Origin: an uncultured Methanobrevibacter sp.
GTDB lineage: Archaea > Methanobacteriota > Methanobacteria > Methanobacteriales > Methanobacteriaceae
Length of the DNA: 64,000 nucleotides
Assembly (NCBI RefSeq): GCF_902771435.1
Contig: NZ_CACXXB010000002.1
Coordinates: 44,016-108,015, forward strand
Direction of reading: 5' to 3'
The translations under genes were made by a program, and so were the position numbers. The notes beneath the pieces are model-generated. The model was not told the origin of the DNA, did not search any database, and saw only the letters and a list, made by a program, of their open reading frames with translations. Below are positions 26,947-36,344 of the stretch, piece after piece; the first letter of the stretch is position 1; each line of letters begins with the position of its first letter.

Positions 26947-27055
26947 AAAATGAATATATCAATGCTAAAACCAGCGGTATAATCAAAGTGAGATATACTG
27001 TTGCGGTTACAACATCTGTTTCTTTTAAATCTGCAATAATAGAATTAAAGTTCAT
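26945..27055 (-). CDS. Small single-pass membrane protein (36 residues)
   Basis: A short frame: a polar N-terminal part with IIADLKETD, then a hydrophobic segment (residues 15-35) containing TLIIPLVLALIY. Its stop lies in the shared bidirectional terminator. On the minus strand TTTTATA ends 22 bases before the ATG, the distance expected for a leaderless archaeal transcript. Promoter, frame and terminator together support a real gene. The role is unknown; similar tiny membrane proteins occur as accessory subunits of larger complexes. Confidence 0.6.
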   Translation of the reverse strand: MNFNSIIADLKETDVVTATVYLTLIIPLVLALIYSF

Positions 27056-27187
27056 GAGTTTATATTATCCAATCTACTATAAAATACTTTTTATTTTTTT
27101 TAAAGTTTAATTGATATAATATGAAAAGATTTATTATACTATATAAACAAAAATATTAAAGGTAAATATTATAACGGATGTGAAAAG

Positions 27188-28171
27188 ATGATTATAAAAG
27201 CACCTTCAAGAATACATATGTCCCTTATTGACTTGAACGGGTCATATAGAAGAGTCGATGGTGGAATTGGTCTAGCATTGGCTGACCCACAATTTGTATT
27301 GGAAGTCGAGCAGATAGAAAGTGGAATCGAACTTGAATTTGCAGACACCGTTACAGATGAAGAGGCTATTTTAGAATGTAAGGAAAAAATTCCTGATGCG
27401 GCAAAAAGAACCATAGAACATTTTGACATTGATGCCGGTTTTAAATTTATTGTTCATGAAACCTACCCTCCACACTCAGGATTCGGTAGCGGAACCCAGA
27501 TTGCAGTTTCAACAGCGCATCTGATAACTGAAACAATGGGAATAGAAATAGAAAGCCGTGAATTGAGTACAATTGTTGGAAGGGGAGGAACCTCCGGAAT
27601 CGGAACATACACTCACGATTTAGGAGGATTTATCCTTGATGGAGGACACAGCAAAGAGGAAAAACCATTATTCCTGCCTTCCGGAGCATCCAAGGCAAAA
27701 CCTGCAACACTTATTGCAAGATATGATTTCCCTGAAGAATGGAAGATTCTCATTGCCATTCCTGAAATCGAAAAGCATGTGGAAGGGGATGACGAAGTGG
27801 ACGTATTCCAGACCTACTGTCCTATTCCAAAAGAGGAAGTTGAACAGGTATCTCACCTGATTTTAATGAATCTTGTTCCTTTCATGCTTGAAAAGGACAT
27901 CAAAAACTTTGGCTGGGCTGTAAGCGAACTTCAAAAAGTTGGTTTCAACAAGCTTGAACACTCACTCGATTCAAGCTACCTGCCTGCAATGAAAGCCATT
28001 GAAGATGCAGGCGCATATGGTGTAGGTATTTCATCATTCGGTCCTGTACTCTACACAGTATTTGACGAATCAAATGACTTCATTGTAGAGAAAACCAAGG
28101 AAATCATTGGTGAAAACGGAACAGTCTTTGTAACCAAAGCACAAAATCATGGATTTGTTATTGAAAAATAA
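27188..28171 (+). CDS. Beta-ribofuranosylaminobenzene 5'-phosphate synthase
   Basis: 327 residues of the GHMP-kinase-related fold, with the nucleotide-loop remnant PPHSGFGSGTQIAVSTAHL. Joins 4-hydroxybenzoate (or aminobenzoate) to PRPP with loss of CO2 and PPi in the first committed step of tetrahydromethanopterin synthesis. Start segment KAPSRIHMSLIDLNG and GVGISSFGP near the C-terminus are family features. Monocistronic with a hairpin at its stop. Confidence 0.92.
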   Translation: MIIKAPSRIHMSLIDLNGSYRRVDGGIGLALADPQFVLEVEQIESGIELEFADTVTDEEAILECKEKIPDAAKRTIEHFDIDAGFKFIVHETYPPHSGFGSGTQIAVSTAHLITETMGIEIESRELSTIVGRGGTSGIGTYTHDLGGFILDGGHSKEEKPLFLPSGASKAKPATLIARYDFPEEWKILIAIPEIEKHVEGDDEVDVFQTYCPIPKEEVEQVSHLILMNLVPFMLEKDIKNFGWAVSELQKVGFNKLEHSLDSSYLPAMKAIEDAGAYGVGISSFGPVLYTVFDESNDFIVEKTKEIIGENGTVFVTKAQNHGFVIEK

Positions 28172-28173
28172 CA
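28156..28173 (+). terminator. Terminator at the end of the beta-RFAP synthase gene
   Basis: TGTTATT (28156-28162) pairs with AATAACA (28167-28173) across the stop codon; CTTCTTTTTTT follows and runs into the start of the MFS gene. Confidence 0.5.
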
Positions 28174-28191
28174 TTTCTATCTTCTTTTTTT

Positions 28192-29352
28192 ATGAAAAAC
28201 AATCCTAAGATATTATTGTACATTCTGATGTTGGCTACGCTGGGAATCAACACACCTCTCAGTATCGTAGGCATTATATCACAAATTTCAACATATTTCA
28301 ACACTTCAATAGCTATTTCAGGATTGTATGTAAGCTCATTCACATTCACAATAGCGATATGCGGTCTGTTCGTTCCCGCCTTATTTTCAAAATTTGAGAG
28401 AAAAACAACGTTCGTATCCATACTGGCGGTATTTGCAGTTTCAAATCTGGTCATCGTATTTTCCACGAATTTATATGTGTCATTGATATTCAGGATTCTC
28501 TCTGCGGTGTTTTATCCTGGATTCATCTCAATTGCCCTGACATTCTGTGAGGAAATCGCACCTGAAGGCGAAAAGCAGGACTACATTACTAAAATATTGC
28601 TTGGAATATCGGTCGGAAGCATTGTTGGTCTTCCCATAACTACCGGTCTTGGAACAATATTCGGATATCAGGCGGCAATGTTTTGGATATTTGCAATAAA
28701 CTTTTTGGCATTGATTCTGATTCTGGCATTCTTCCCAAGATGTCCTGGAAAATCAAAGACCTTTGAACTTCCGGTATCTTCTCTAAAATCAAGGGAATTC
28801 ATTTTGGCGTCATTGGGCATAGTCATGATGCCTATTGGAGCAAGCATTGTCTACAATTACATGCCTTATTTCCTCCAGACTGTAAGCCATATCTACACCT
28901 ACAAATTAAGCATTCTCCTTTTCATATATGGGATCGTTTCTATTGGTGGAACATGGCTTGGCGGAAAGCTGATAGTCTACAGGGACAAGGCTACTCTGAT
29001 TATTTTTCAGATTGTATGCGGTTTGGTTTTTGCGCTGTTCTATATTTTTGCAGATTATCTGATTCCTGTTTTAATCCTGTTTATGATATTCGGTATTCTG
29101 GATGGAATGGGATATAATCTGATTCAGTATATCGAAACATCGGTATTGCCGGATGATCCTGAAATTGCAAACGGGGTATTTTTAAGTATTTTAAATGGTG
29201 GAATAGCCATAGGCATTGCAATAGGTGGGTTTTTGGTTAATGATTTTGGTGTGATGTCAATATTTGTAGGTGGCCTTGCATTTTTAATATTGGCATTTGT
29301 AATGATTTTCTATTGCATATACGTTTTGAAAATTAGCTTGAAATATAGTTGA
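28192..29352 (+). CDS. MFS transporter (Bcr/AraJ-like)
   Basis: 386 residues with 12 predicted membrane segments. The loop 2-3 motif is weak (FSKFERKTTF); the fifth-segment region IVGLPITTGLGTIFGYQAAMFW is like motif C of proton-driven exporters. Substrate unknown. No clear ribosome binding site precedes the ATG, which begins 21 bp after the previous stop, so translation may depend on a leaderless transcript starting in the T-rich gap. Confidence 0.82.
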   Translation: MKNNPKILLYILMLATLGINTPLSIVGIISQISTYFNTSIAISGLYVSSFTFTIAICGLFVPALFSKFERKTTFVSILAVFAVSNLVIVFSTNLYVSLIFRILSAVFYPGFISIALTFCEEIAPEGEKQDYITKILLGISVGSIVGLPITTGLGTIFGYQAAMFWIFAINFLALILILAFFPRCPGKSKTFELPVSSLKSREFILASLGIVMMPIGASIVYNYMPYFLQTVSHIYTYKLSILLFIYGIVSIGGTWLGGKLIVYRDKATLIIFQIVCGLVFALFYIFADYLIPVLILFMIFGILDGMGYNLIQYIETSVLPDDPEIANGVFLSILNGGIAIGIAIGGFLVNDFGVMSIFVGGLAFLILAFVMIFYCIYVLKISLKYS

Positions 29353-29376
29353 GAAGTTGGAAAAAATCCAACTTCT
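29352..29376. terminator. Hairpin between converging MFS and SDR genes
   Basis: Perfect 10-bp stem: AGAAGTTGGA (29352-29361) with TCCAACTTCT (29367-29376) around A5. It starts at the last base of the MFS stop codon. Confidence 0.65.
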
Positions 29377-29388
29377 GTATTGAGGTGT

Positions 29389-30132
29389 TTAAATTTCAAA
29401 TCCGCCGTCTGCTTTGATGATTTGGCCGTCAATGAATGAAGAGTCGTCGCTTGCTAAAAAAAGAGCAAGATTTGCGATGTCTTCAGGTTGGCCGCATCTT
29501 TTAACAGGGCATTGGTCAATCATTTGCTGAAGTGCTGCAGGTCCGCCGATGCTGTCTACCATTGCGGTGTGGATAAGTCCAGGTGCAATACCGTTACATC
29601 TGATTTCAGGACCTAATTCCCATGCCATGGATCTGGTTAATCCCATCATTGCATGTTTACTGTCAACATATGCTGCAAATCCGTGGTGCGCTCCAAAGGA
29701 TGCTACAGAACAGGTGTTGACAATTGTTCCTTTTCCTTTTTCTTTCATTACAGGTGCAACGAGTTGTGTTAAGAGTAATGCTGATGTGACATTAACGTTA
29801 AACACTTTTGTCCATTCTTCGATACTTACATCCATTAACGGGGACATTGAGAGTACTCCTGCATTGTTGAACAGTACGTCAATGGTTCCGTATTCTTCCA
29901 TAGTTGCTTCAAATACTTTAGGAACTTCATCAAGGTTTGCCATGTCGACAATTACGTAGATTGCTTCGCCGCCTTCTGCTTTAATGTCGTCCACTACGGC
30001 TTTTGCTCTTTCTTCATTTCTTCCAGTTACAACAACTTTTGCTCCTTCTGCTGCAAATAGTTTTGCAGAATCTCTACCCATACCGGAGGTTGCTCCGGTT
30101 ACGATTGCTACTTTACCTTCTAGTTTTCCCAT
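29389..30132 (-). CDS. SDR-family oxidoreductase
   Basis: 247 residues, classical short-chain dehydrogenase. Cofactor motif TGATSGMGRDSA near the N-terminus, NNAG in the middle, catalytic Tyr-Lys as YVDSK, and the end SSFIDGQIIKADGGF. Similar to 3-oxoacyl-ACP reductase and glucose 1-dehydrogenase groups; the Arg at VVTGRNEERA favours NADP. Substrate unknown. Start ATG 30132 follows GGTGAT. Confidence 0.88.
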   Translation of the reverse strand: MGKLEGKVAIVTGATSGMGRDSAKLFAAEGAKVVVTGRNEERAKAVVDDIKAEGGEAIYVIVDMANLDEVPKVFEATMEEYGTIDVLFNNAGVLSMSPLMDVSIEEWTKVFNVNVTSALLLTQLVAPVMKEKGKGTIVNTCSVASFGAHHGFAAYVDSKHAMMGLTRSMAWELGPEIRCNGIAPGLIHTAMVDSIGGPAALQQMIDQCPVKRCGQPEDIANLALFLASDDSSFIDGQIIKADGGFEI

Positions 30133-30449
30133 TTTATCACCATTTTAACATCATAGTAGTTCATGATGTCTTGATTTCATTTTATCTTAAACACTATTTA
30201 AATATTGACTAAAAATGCTGGTTTTTGTTGAAAAATTTAAAAAAATAAATTGAATATTCTGAATATTTTTAAATCTATTAATTAGATGTTTGTCAAATAT
30301 TTCTGAGATTTGCTGTCATTTCAAGTAAATGTGCAAGCCAACAATTGTACCTGAATACATATTTTTTGAAGAAAAACTAAAAAGGAGTGTAAGCAAATTT
30401 TGGTGTTTAGTCTGAATTAAAAATATTAAAAAAAGAATAAAAAAGGAAG
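30133..30449. other. Intergenic region
   Basis: Holds the SDR promoter region at the left and the tail of the ACT-protein transcript at the right. I see no gene or RNA. A local direct repeat GAATATT occurs twice near 30250. Confidence 0.4.
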
Positions 30450-30881
30450 TTATAGGTTATAGACTTCATCAGACGAAACGATAACTATATCATTTTCTTT
30501 TAATGCCTCTGTAAGTTCATCGAGTTTATCTGCATGAAGCAATAGTATAGCTTTTCCTTTCTTTTCATGTGTAAATGCGTAAAGATATTCCAAATCGATT
30601 TTATTGTCTTTAATAACTTTTAAAACAGATGTCAGGCCGCCTGGCGCATCATTCATCTCAACGCCGATAATGTCGGTAATTTTAACAAGGAAATTTTGCT
30701 CTTCCAAAGCTTCCTTTCCCTTTTCAGGATTGTCAACAACAAGTCTTAAAATTCCAAATTCGGAAGTGTCCGCCATGCACATTGCCCTGATATTGACGTC
30801 TGCATCTGACAGCACTTCAAGAGGTTTGGATAAACTGCCCATTCTGTTCTGTAAAAAGATGGATAACTGTTTGATTTTCAT
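30450..30881 (-). CDS. ACT-domain protein (paired ACT domains)
   Basis: 143 residues that read as two ACT domains in tandem: QLSIFLQNRMGSLSKPLEVL and then GGLTSVLKVIKDNKIDLEYLYAF. Such proteins bind amino acids. It is the second gene after paaK, 9 bp away, a pairing common in methanogens that use aryl acids to make aromatic amino acids through indolepyruvate-type oxidoreductases. Start ATG 30881 lies 4 bases after GGTGAT, which itself sits beside the paaK stop. Confidence 0.85.
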   Translation of the reverse strand: MKIKQLSIFLQNRMGSLSKPLEVLSDADVNIRAMCMADTSEFGILRLVVDNPEKGKEALEEQNFLVKITDIIGVEMNDAPGGLTSVLKVIKDNKIDLEYLYAFTHEKKGKAILLLHADKLDELTEALKENDIVIVSSDEVYNL

Positions 30882-30890
30882 GTTTATCAC

Positions 30891-32192
30891 CTAATGTAAA
30901 TTCCTCTCATCTATTACTCTTTTGGCTTTTCCTTCAAACCTAGGCAGGGTTTTAGGTTCAACCAGTGTTACTTTTACGCGGATTCCAGTTTCATTTTCGA
31001 TTGATTTGCCGATTCTTTCCTGAATGGCCATCATTTCTTTAACGCCATCAAAGAAAATGTCTTTTGATGCTTCCACCTTGACTTCGATTTCATCTAAAGT
31101 TTCAGGTCTTGTAACTATAATTAAATAATGAGGCTCTACATCACCAACCTTAAGCAATGCCTTTTCGATTTGTGATGGGAAAATAGCTACTCCTTTGACC
31201 TTAATCATATCGTCGGATCTGCCGGTAATTCTGCTCATTCTTGCATGTGTGCATCCACAGCTGCATTTTTCATAGGTAAGCTTGGTTAAATCTTTTGTTC
31301 TGAATCTGATGACTGGCATTCCTTCTCTTTCAAGATTGGTCAGCACTAATTCTCCAGGTTTGTTTGCACCTAATGTTTTACCGGTATTAGGGTCAATAAT
31401 TTCCGGATAGTAGATGTCTTCTGCTATATGCAAACCTTGCTGAGCTTCACACTCAATACCTACGCCGGGACCCATAAGCTCTGTTAGACCGTAAATGTTG
31501 TATGCTTTGCATCCAAAGATTTCCTCTACTCTTTGCCTTATCTCTTCGGTCCATCCTTCAGCTCCAAATCCAATGGCTTTAATTCCCAATTCTTTTGGAT
31601 CAATTCCGTCTTCAAGGGCAACTTCCCCTAAATGAATTCCGTAGGATGGTGTAAAGATTAATCCGGTAGCTCCGAAGTCTTTCATGATTTCAATTTGTCT
31701 TCTTGTCTGTCCGGTTGATATTGGAATTATTGCCGCTCCGACTTTATGGCATCCGTAGTGGACTCCAAATCCTCCGGTAAACATTCCGTAACCGTGTGTA
31801 TTTTGAAGGATGTCATCTTCACCAATTCCCATTCTGGTAAGACCACGTGCAATTGTCTCTGCCCAGGTGTCCAGGTCTTTTTCGGTATATCCTGATACAA
31901 CTGGTTTACCTGTGGTACCTGATGATGAGTGCAGTTCCTTAATCTCTTTGATATCCACTGCAAACAGTCCAAAAGGATAACTTTCTCTTAAGTCATCTTT
32001 TGTGATGAATGGAAGTTTTTCGATGTCTTTTAAAGTTTCAATATCTTCAGGAAATACTTCAGCTTCTGTATATCTTTTATTGTAGTATGGAATTTTATCA
32101 AAAGCTCGTTTAACAGTGGCCTGAAGTTTCTTCAATTGTAATTCTTCAAGGTCTTCCCTTGGCATTGTCTCAATTTCTTCATTCCAAAACAT
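30891..32192 (-). CDS. paaK: Phenylacetate--CoA ligase
   Basis: 433 residues, AMP-forming acyl-CoA ligase. Motifs: HSSSGTTGKPVVSGYT (ATP loop), YGLTELMGPG and RFRTKDLT, RSDDMIKVKG near the C-terminus. It activates phenylacetate or related aryl acids so that they can be carboxylated to amino acid precursors. A longer frame would add 32 residues, but GAGG 6 bases before ATG 32192 and a TATA-like ATATATAA near 32222 place the start there, matching the usual length. Diverges from the DUF2162 cassette. Confidence 0.92.
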   Translation of the reverse strand: MFWNEEIETMPREDLEELQLKKLQATVKRAFDKIPYYNKRYTEAEVFPEDIETLKDIEKLPFITKDDLRESYPFGLFAVDIKEIKELHSSSGTTGKPVVSGYTEKDLDTWAETIARGLTRMGIGEDDILQNTHGYGMFTGGFGVHYGCHKVGAAIIPISTGQTRRQIEIMKDFGATGLIFTPSYGIHLGEVALEDGIDPKELGIKAIGFGAEGWTEEIRQRVEEIFGCKAYNIYGLTELMGPGVGIECEAQQGLHIAEDIYYPEIIDPNTGKTLGANKPGELVLTNLEREGMPVIRFRTKDLTKLTYEKCSCGCTHARMSRITGRSDDMIKVKGVAIFPSQIEKALLKVGDVEPHYLIIVTRPETLDEIEVKVEASKDIFFDGVKEMMAIQERIGKSIENETGIRVKVTLVEPKTLPRFEGKAKRVIDERNLH

Positions 32193-32411
32193 TTTTTGCC
32201 TCATTAATTTTAATGTTTTTATATATAATTTCCATTCACTATAAAATTTTCTTTTGATTAAACGTAAAGTGTCAATCTTTTTAACCATGAATATTAAATA
32301 TAATATTGATGTTAGTCTAGGTTCTTATCGACATCTTAAAAAATTTATATACTTTATTAGAGTAATATTAAATTGTAAATTTATAAGTTTAATTTGAACG
32401 GGGAAATTGAT

Positions 32412-33122
32412 ATGGATATGATGAGTGTATTGTGGCAGGTAGGTATTTTTGCATCCGTGCTTGTATTCGGAATAAAGATAGGACTTGCATCAGGTTTGGC
32501 AAATCTGTCAAAAAAACTGTTTGCAGTAATTTGTATTTTATATGGCGGTGGAGTTGTTATAATATCAGCTATTGCATCGTTATATGCTGACCAGCTGATT
32601 CAGGCCATTTACGGTTATAATTCCATTTTTTATATCATTATGGCTTTAATCATGATTGTTGCCGGACTCTTTACCATAAGGGAATGGAAAATACACGATA
32701 AGAATACGTCTACTGCGACCTCCCTGGCAATCATTGCTCCCTGTCCATGCTGTTTCGGTTCAATTATCGCAAGTGTTTTGATTGTTGCACCAACAATCGG
32801 TGTCAGTTCACTTAATCTGAGTTGGTATGCTGCCGCCGCATTGGTTGGAGTGATGGTCGTTACATATTTAGCATCAAATACTATTATCAGATTTACTACA
32901 AAACCGTATCCTGTTATCCTGGGAAATTTCATGCTTTTGCTTGGAGCTTATTTCCTGCTTTCAGCTATTGTGATTCCGAATATTGCAGGTGCCATGAGCA
33001 AGACCATGAGTCCGATATCACTGGGTTCCCCTCAGGACATACTGATGATAATTTTAGCATTTGCAATCCTAATCGTTGGGGGTATGGTTTTAACTAAACG
33101 AGGTAAAAATATTCTAGAATAA
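32412..33122 (+). CDS. DUF2162-type membrane transporter, copy A
   Basis: 236 residues with about seven membrane segments. Begins with LWQVGIFASVLVFGIKIGLASG, which aligns residue for residue with the paralog at 57617; that alignment sets the start at ATG 32412. The conserved APCPCCFGSI (a CPCC pair) lies at the start of a membrane segment and could bind metal or form a disulfide. The overall shape recalls the LysE/DsbD-type carriers; 'predicted transporter DUF2162' is my recollection. First gene of a three-gene operon with the ExbB-like and DUF2149 genes. Confidence 0.8.
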   Translation: MDMMSVLWQVGIFASVLVFGIKIGLASGLANLSKKLFAVICILYGGGVVIISAIASLYADQLIQAIYGYNSIFYIIMALIMIVAGLFTIREWKIHDKNTSTATSLAIIAPCPCCFGSIIASVLIVAPTIGVSSLNLSWYAAAALVGVMVVTYLASNTIIRFTTKPYPVILGNFMLLLGAYFLLSAIVIPNIAGAMSKTMSPISLGSPQDILMIILAFAILIVGGMVLTKRGKNILE

Positions 33123-33139
33123 AATTTAGGTGAAAAAAT

Positions 33140-33787
33140 ATGGCTTTAAATATTCCTGGTGGAGAATTTTTAACCGGCTCTCTTGATGTCATATCACAAA
33201 GCTTAACAATTCCTGTACTTGTAATCCTACTTGTAATTGTTATAATATCCATTATTTCATTGGGAGGAGTAATAGCCGAGTATACTTCAAGGAAAAAGGT
33301 TCCAATCGGAACAATCAGAGATTTGATTTATGACATTAACAATGCAAGTTCAGTCGATGAGTTGAAAAACGTCATTGCAAATGCCAAAATACCGAAAGCC
33401 CAAAAGAAAGCTCTCACTGAAATTGCAAATTCCGAATCCTTAGGAAAGGATTCACGTGAAGCGTTGGCACGTAAATTGTTCGAATTTGAAGAAGAAAAAA
33501 CCATGAATAATTTACAGAAGACAGATATAATTACACGTATCGGACCGACTCTCGGGCTGATGGGTACACTCATTCCGATGGGTCCGGGTTTGGCCGCATT
33601 GGGTGCGGGAGACATCAACACTCTTGCAAGCTCCCTGACAGTTGCGTTCAACACCACAATTGTAGGTATCGGTTCCGGTGCATTGTGTTACGTTATCGGA
33701 AAGATAAGGTCAGGATGGTACGACAGATACCTGTCTGATTTGGACGCTTTGATTGATGCAGTTCTTGATTACATGAATAGACAGTGA
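33140..33787 (+). CDS. MotA/TolQ/ExbB-family proton channel, copy A
   Basis: 215 residues. One membrane segment near residues 22-44, a cytoplasmic helical domain, then two segments with the family motif: RIGPTLGLMGTLIPMGPGLAALGAGD followed by FNTTIVGIGSGALCYVIGKI. The TLGLMGT and the Thr in the last segment match the proton path of ExbB/TolQ. Probably powers a partner through the downstream DUF2149 protein. 17 bp after DUF2162, 4 bp before DUF2149. Confidence 0.87.
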   Translation: MALNIPGGEFLTGSLDVISQSLTIPVLVILLVIVIISIISLGGVIAEYTSRKKVPIGTIRDLIYDINNASSVDELKNVIANAKIPKAQKKALTEIANSESLGKDSREALARKLFEFEEEKTMNNLQKTDIITRIGPTLGLMGTLIPMGPGLAALGAGDINTLASSLTVAFNTTIVGIGSGALCYVIGKIRSGWYDRYLSDLDALIDAVLDYMNRQ

Positions 33788-33791
33788 TTAT

Positions 33792-34115
33792 ATGGTAAGA
33801 AAACAGGGAAGACGCAGATCCAGACGTGTGGAAGAAGATCCGATGGCAGGTACATCCAATCTAGTGGATGCAATGCTGGTTATTGCTGTTGGATTTTTGG
33901 TTTTTGTTATCATAAGCTGGAACATGCAGGCAATGATTGACCCAAATCAAAACATCCAGGAACAGATGCAGCAGAAGACAACTACCGAAGTCGATCAGGG
34001 CCAACAGCTGAACGAAACCCCTGACACTTCAAACAGCTCAGGCCAGGGTTATACCGAGATGGGTAAGGTTTATAAGGACCCTGCTACGGGCAAGCTGATT
34101 ATGGTGGAGGGCTAA
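33792..34115 (+). CDS. DUF2149 protein, ExbD/TolR-like, copy A
   Basis: 107 residues. Basic N-terminus, then EEDPMAGTSNLVDAMLVIAVGFLVFVIISW: one membrane segment entered by an Asp, in the same place as the proton-carrying Asp of ExbD and TolR (PLIDVVLVLLIIF-type). The outer part is Gln/Ser-rich and ends in GYTEMGKVYKDPATGKLIMVEG, which is nearly identical in the second copy at 58998. Outer domain is much smaller than in ExbD. ExbD likeness is inferred from motif and gene order. Confidence 0.78.
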   Translation: MVRKQGRRRSRRVEEDPMAGTSNLVDAMLVIAVGFLVFVIISWNMQAMIDPNQNIQEQMQQKTTTEVDQGQQLNETPDTSNSSGQGYTEMGKVYKDPATGKLIMVEG

Positions 34116-34491
34116 GCCTTTCACGTCAAACTTTTTTTACTATTTTTTTATAACTTTTCTGTAATCCTTATATGTTTTAAAAGATAAACATAGTATTTAC
34201 CTATATTTTATGGCAAGGAAAAATCTTTACAGGGTATTCAATTTGCTTTAAATTTATCCAAGAAATTATATTTGCTTCTGTTTGCAATTTTAAGGTTTAT
34301 ATTTAATATCATGATTGACAGGTAAAATAAACACGTTTATCATGAGGAATAAATGTGCATTTCAGAATTTTCAAGATGAGTTTGGAGGAGATTTTTACAT
34401 TCTGGTTTGATTGTACAAATTTAGCTGCTTGTATTTTGAAGTTAGCTACAGTTAAACCGATACTTATTAATTTTAAATGGTGTTTAATAAT
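34116..34491. other. Intergenic region before the TFS gene
   Basis: About 370 bp, AT-rich, with several short frames but none with a site and start of good quality. Nothing else recognised. The TFS promoter should lie in its last 60 bases (TTATTAATTTTAAATGG). Confidence 0.4.
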
Positions 34492-34809
34492 ATGGAATTC
34501 TGTCCTGATTGCGGTGCGATGCTGATGCCAAAGAATGGCAAGATTGAATGTAGATGTGGATATAAAAAATCATTGACTGATGAAGATATTGAAGAACAGT
34601 ATCATATGGAAGGGGAAACCAATCCGGAAATGAAAGTGATAGTAACCGACAGGGACAATGTGGCTCTGCCGACTACAACAATAACCTGCTATAAATGCGG
34701 CGGGACAAAAGGATACTGGTGGACAGTGCAAACAAGATCTGCAGATGAGGCACCAACCAATTTCATACGCTGCGCCAAATGTGGAAACACATGGAGAAGC
34801 TCCAACTAG
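34492..34809 (+). CDS. tfs: Transcription factor S (TFS)
   Basis: 105 residues, archaeal homolog of TFIIS and RPB9/RPC11. N-terminal zinc ribbon FCPDCG...CRCG and C-terminal ribbon CYKCG...CAKCGNTW with the acidic tip RSADEAPT that reaches the polymerase active site and stimulates RNA cleavage after backtracking. Start ATG 34492 lies 9 bases after GGTG; the ATG at 34477 would overlap that site. Confidence 0.92.
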   Translation: MEFCPDCGAMLMPKNGKIECRCGYKKSLTDEDIEEQYHMEGETNPEMKVIVTDRDNVALPTTTITCYKCGGTKGYWWTVQTRSADEAPTNFIRCAKCGNTWRSSN

Positions 34810-34875
34810 AAGTATAACTTCGGGAAATTCTATTTATAAAAAGAAAAAAATTTTGGTGATGGGTTTTTAAGTCAG

Positions 34876-36060
34876 TTATAGGCCATAAAGTCTTTGTCTG
34901 ACTTTTGAAGAATTCAATTTTGAAAATACTTTTGCCTGCTTGTAGCCGAACAGCCATTTGTGGCAAATGATGTTTCCGTAACGGTGTTGGTTTGATGTTG
35001 TAAGTTCTGCAACATACTGATTTGCTGGAAGACTGCCAGTGTAGTAGCCGGTTCCGTCATAGGCTATATAGAAGAAGACTTTTGATTTTACTGTTTTGGT
35101 TGTTCTTTCATAAGTATTTTTGTCAATTATATCAACTACTTGTTTAATTGTTTTTCCGGTGCCTACTTTGTAAACATAAGTTTTTCCAGTGTTTTTGGCA
35201 TTAATCAACTTCTTGTATTTGTATAATGAAATAACAGCTTTGTATCCTTTAATTGATATTGTCCTTGCAGATTTGCTTGCACTCAATACATGGATTTTAC
35301 TTTTTTCAGTAAAGGACGGATTATAATTTTCGCTGCCAGTATATTTTGCGGAATAGGTAAAAGTTCCCAGTTTGTTCATTTTGACTTTCAAAGTGGCAAT
35401 ACCCTCATCATTAACGCTCCTTTTGTAGGTTTTACCGTTGACTGTGAATTTCACTTTACCTTCGCCGGAGATAAAATCATCTTCAATATCAGTCACTTCT
35501 GCTTTGATAATCGCATAATCTCCCTTAACAACATAAATTTCTTTTAAATTTAATTCGGCATATGCTTTACCAACTTCAAGATTAAGGTCGATTGGTTTTA
35601 TATCGTAATAAGAATCGTCGACAATAATCCTGCAGGAATGTTTTCCTGCACCCAGGGTATTGATATTACACCAGTATGAATCTTCATCTTCTTCGTAATC
35701 AAATGTCATCAATTCATTATTTGTATCTATGTCTATGAGTCTGACATTCAGATCTGGAATATTATACCCGTCTTCATCAATAATTGATATATAATAACCG
35801 TCATAATCATCGTAATCTAGCGTATAGTTTATCTCTTGAGGGATATCCTCATCATCGGTGTATCCTTGAGGGATTATTCTTGGCTGATAGTTGTCAGAGT
35901 CATATTCCTGTTCAACATCATCATCTGTTAAATCAACGACTTCTGCTGAATCATCTACGCTAACTGCATTGTCAGTAACATTTTCTGATGCACTGGCTGT
36001 AGAAATTGCAAGTAAACCTACAAGCAGCGTTGCCAGAATCATTATCTTTTTGTGCTTCAA
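34876..36060 (-). CDS. Secreted adhesin-like protein with Ig-like domain
   Basis: 394 residues. Start is a TTG at 36060, seven bases after AGGAGG, directly followed by the signal peptide (KHKKIMILATLLVGLLAISTASA). The mature N-terminus is very acidic. Then come beta-sandwich regions, including one Ig-like repeat (EGKVKFTVNGKTYKRSVNDEG ... YTGSENYNPSF, about 230-290), and a basic C-terminal domain rich in Lys and Tyr that could hold pseudomurein. No membrane anchor at the end. Typical of the adhesin-like proteins of gut Methanobrevibacter. Confidence 0.8.
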   Translation of the reverse strand: MKHKKIMILATLLVGLLAISTASASENVTDNAVSVDDSAEVVDLTDDDVEQEYDSDNYQPRIIPQGYTDDEDIPQEINYTLDYDDYDGYYISIIDEDGYNIPDLNVRLIDIDTNNELMTFDYEEDEDSYWCNINTLGAGKHSCRIIVDDSYYDIKPIDLNLEVGKAYAELNLKEIYVVKGDYAIIKAEVTDIEDDFISGEGKVKFTVNGKTYKRSVNDEGIATLKVKMNKLGTFTYSAKYTGSENYNPSFTEKSKIHVLSASKSARTISIKGYKAVISLYKYKKLINAKNTGKTYVYKVGTGKTIKQVVDIIDKNTYERTTKTVKSKVFFYIAYDGTGYYTGSLPANQYVAELTTSNQHRYGNIICHKWLFGYKQAKVFSKLNSSKVRQRLYGL

Positions 36061-36344
36061 AGTTGTTTCCTCCTGAATTTCTAATGTGTATATATTTATG
36101 TGCATTTTGTTATTAATTATTATTGCAGTTGGCAACATTTTATAAAAACGATGATTTTTGCCGTTAAAATGAGATGTTGATTTAGTCGGGATAAAAACAT
36201 GAATTTAAAGTTATATGTATTACTGGAGTAATTTCACCAGGCATTTTGCTCAATATATTGTCGCAAATTAGTAAATCAATCACCTAAATATGTATATAAT
36301 CCTGTTTACAAAATATTAATTAACAATATAATTGAGGTTGGTAA

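Noticed and set aside
30133..30449. Small RNA in the gap between SDR and ACT genes
   Set aside because: No stable hairpin with a T tract and no promoter-terminator pair could be found by eye.
32193..32288. 32-residue N-terminal extension of PaaK
   Set aside because: It runs through the TATA-like promoter; the start at 32192 has a GAGG site and gives the usual family length.
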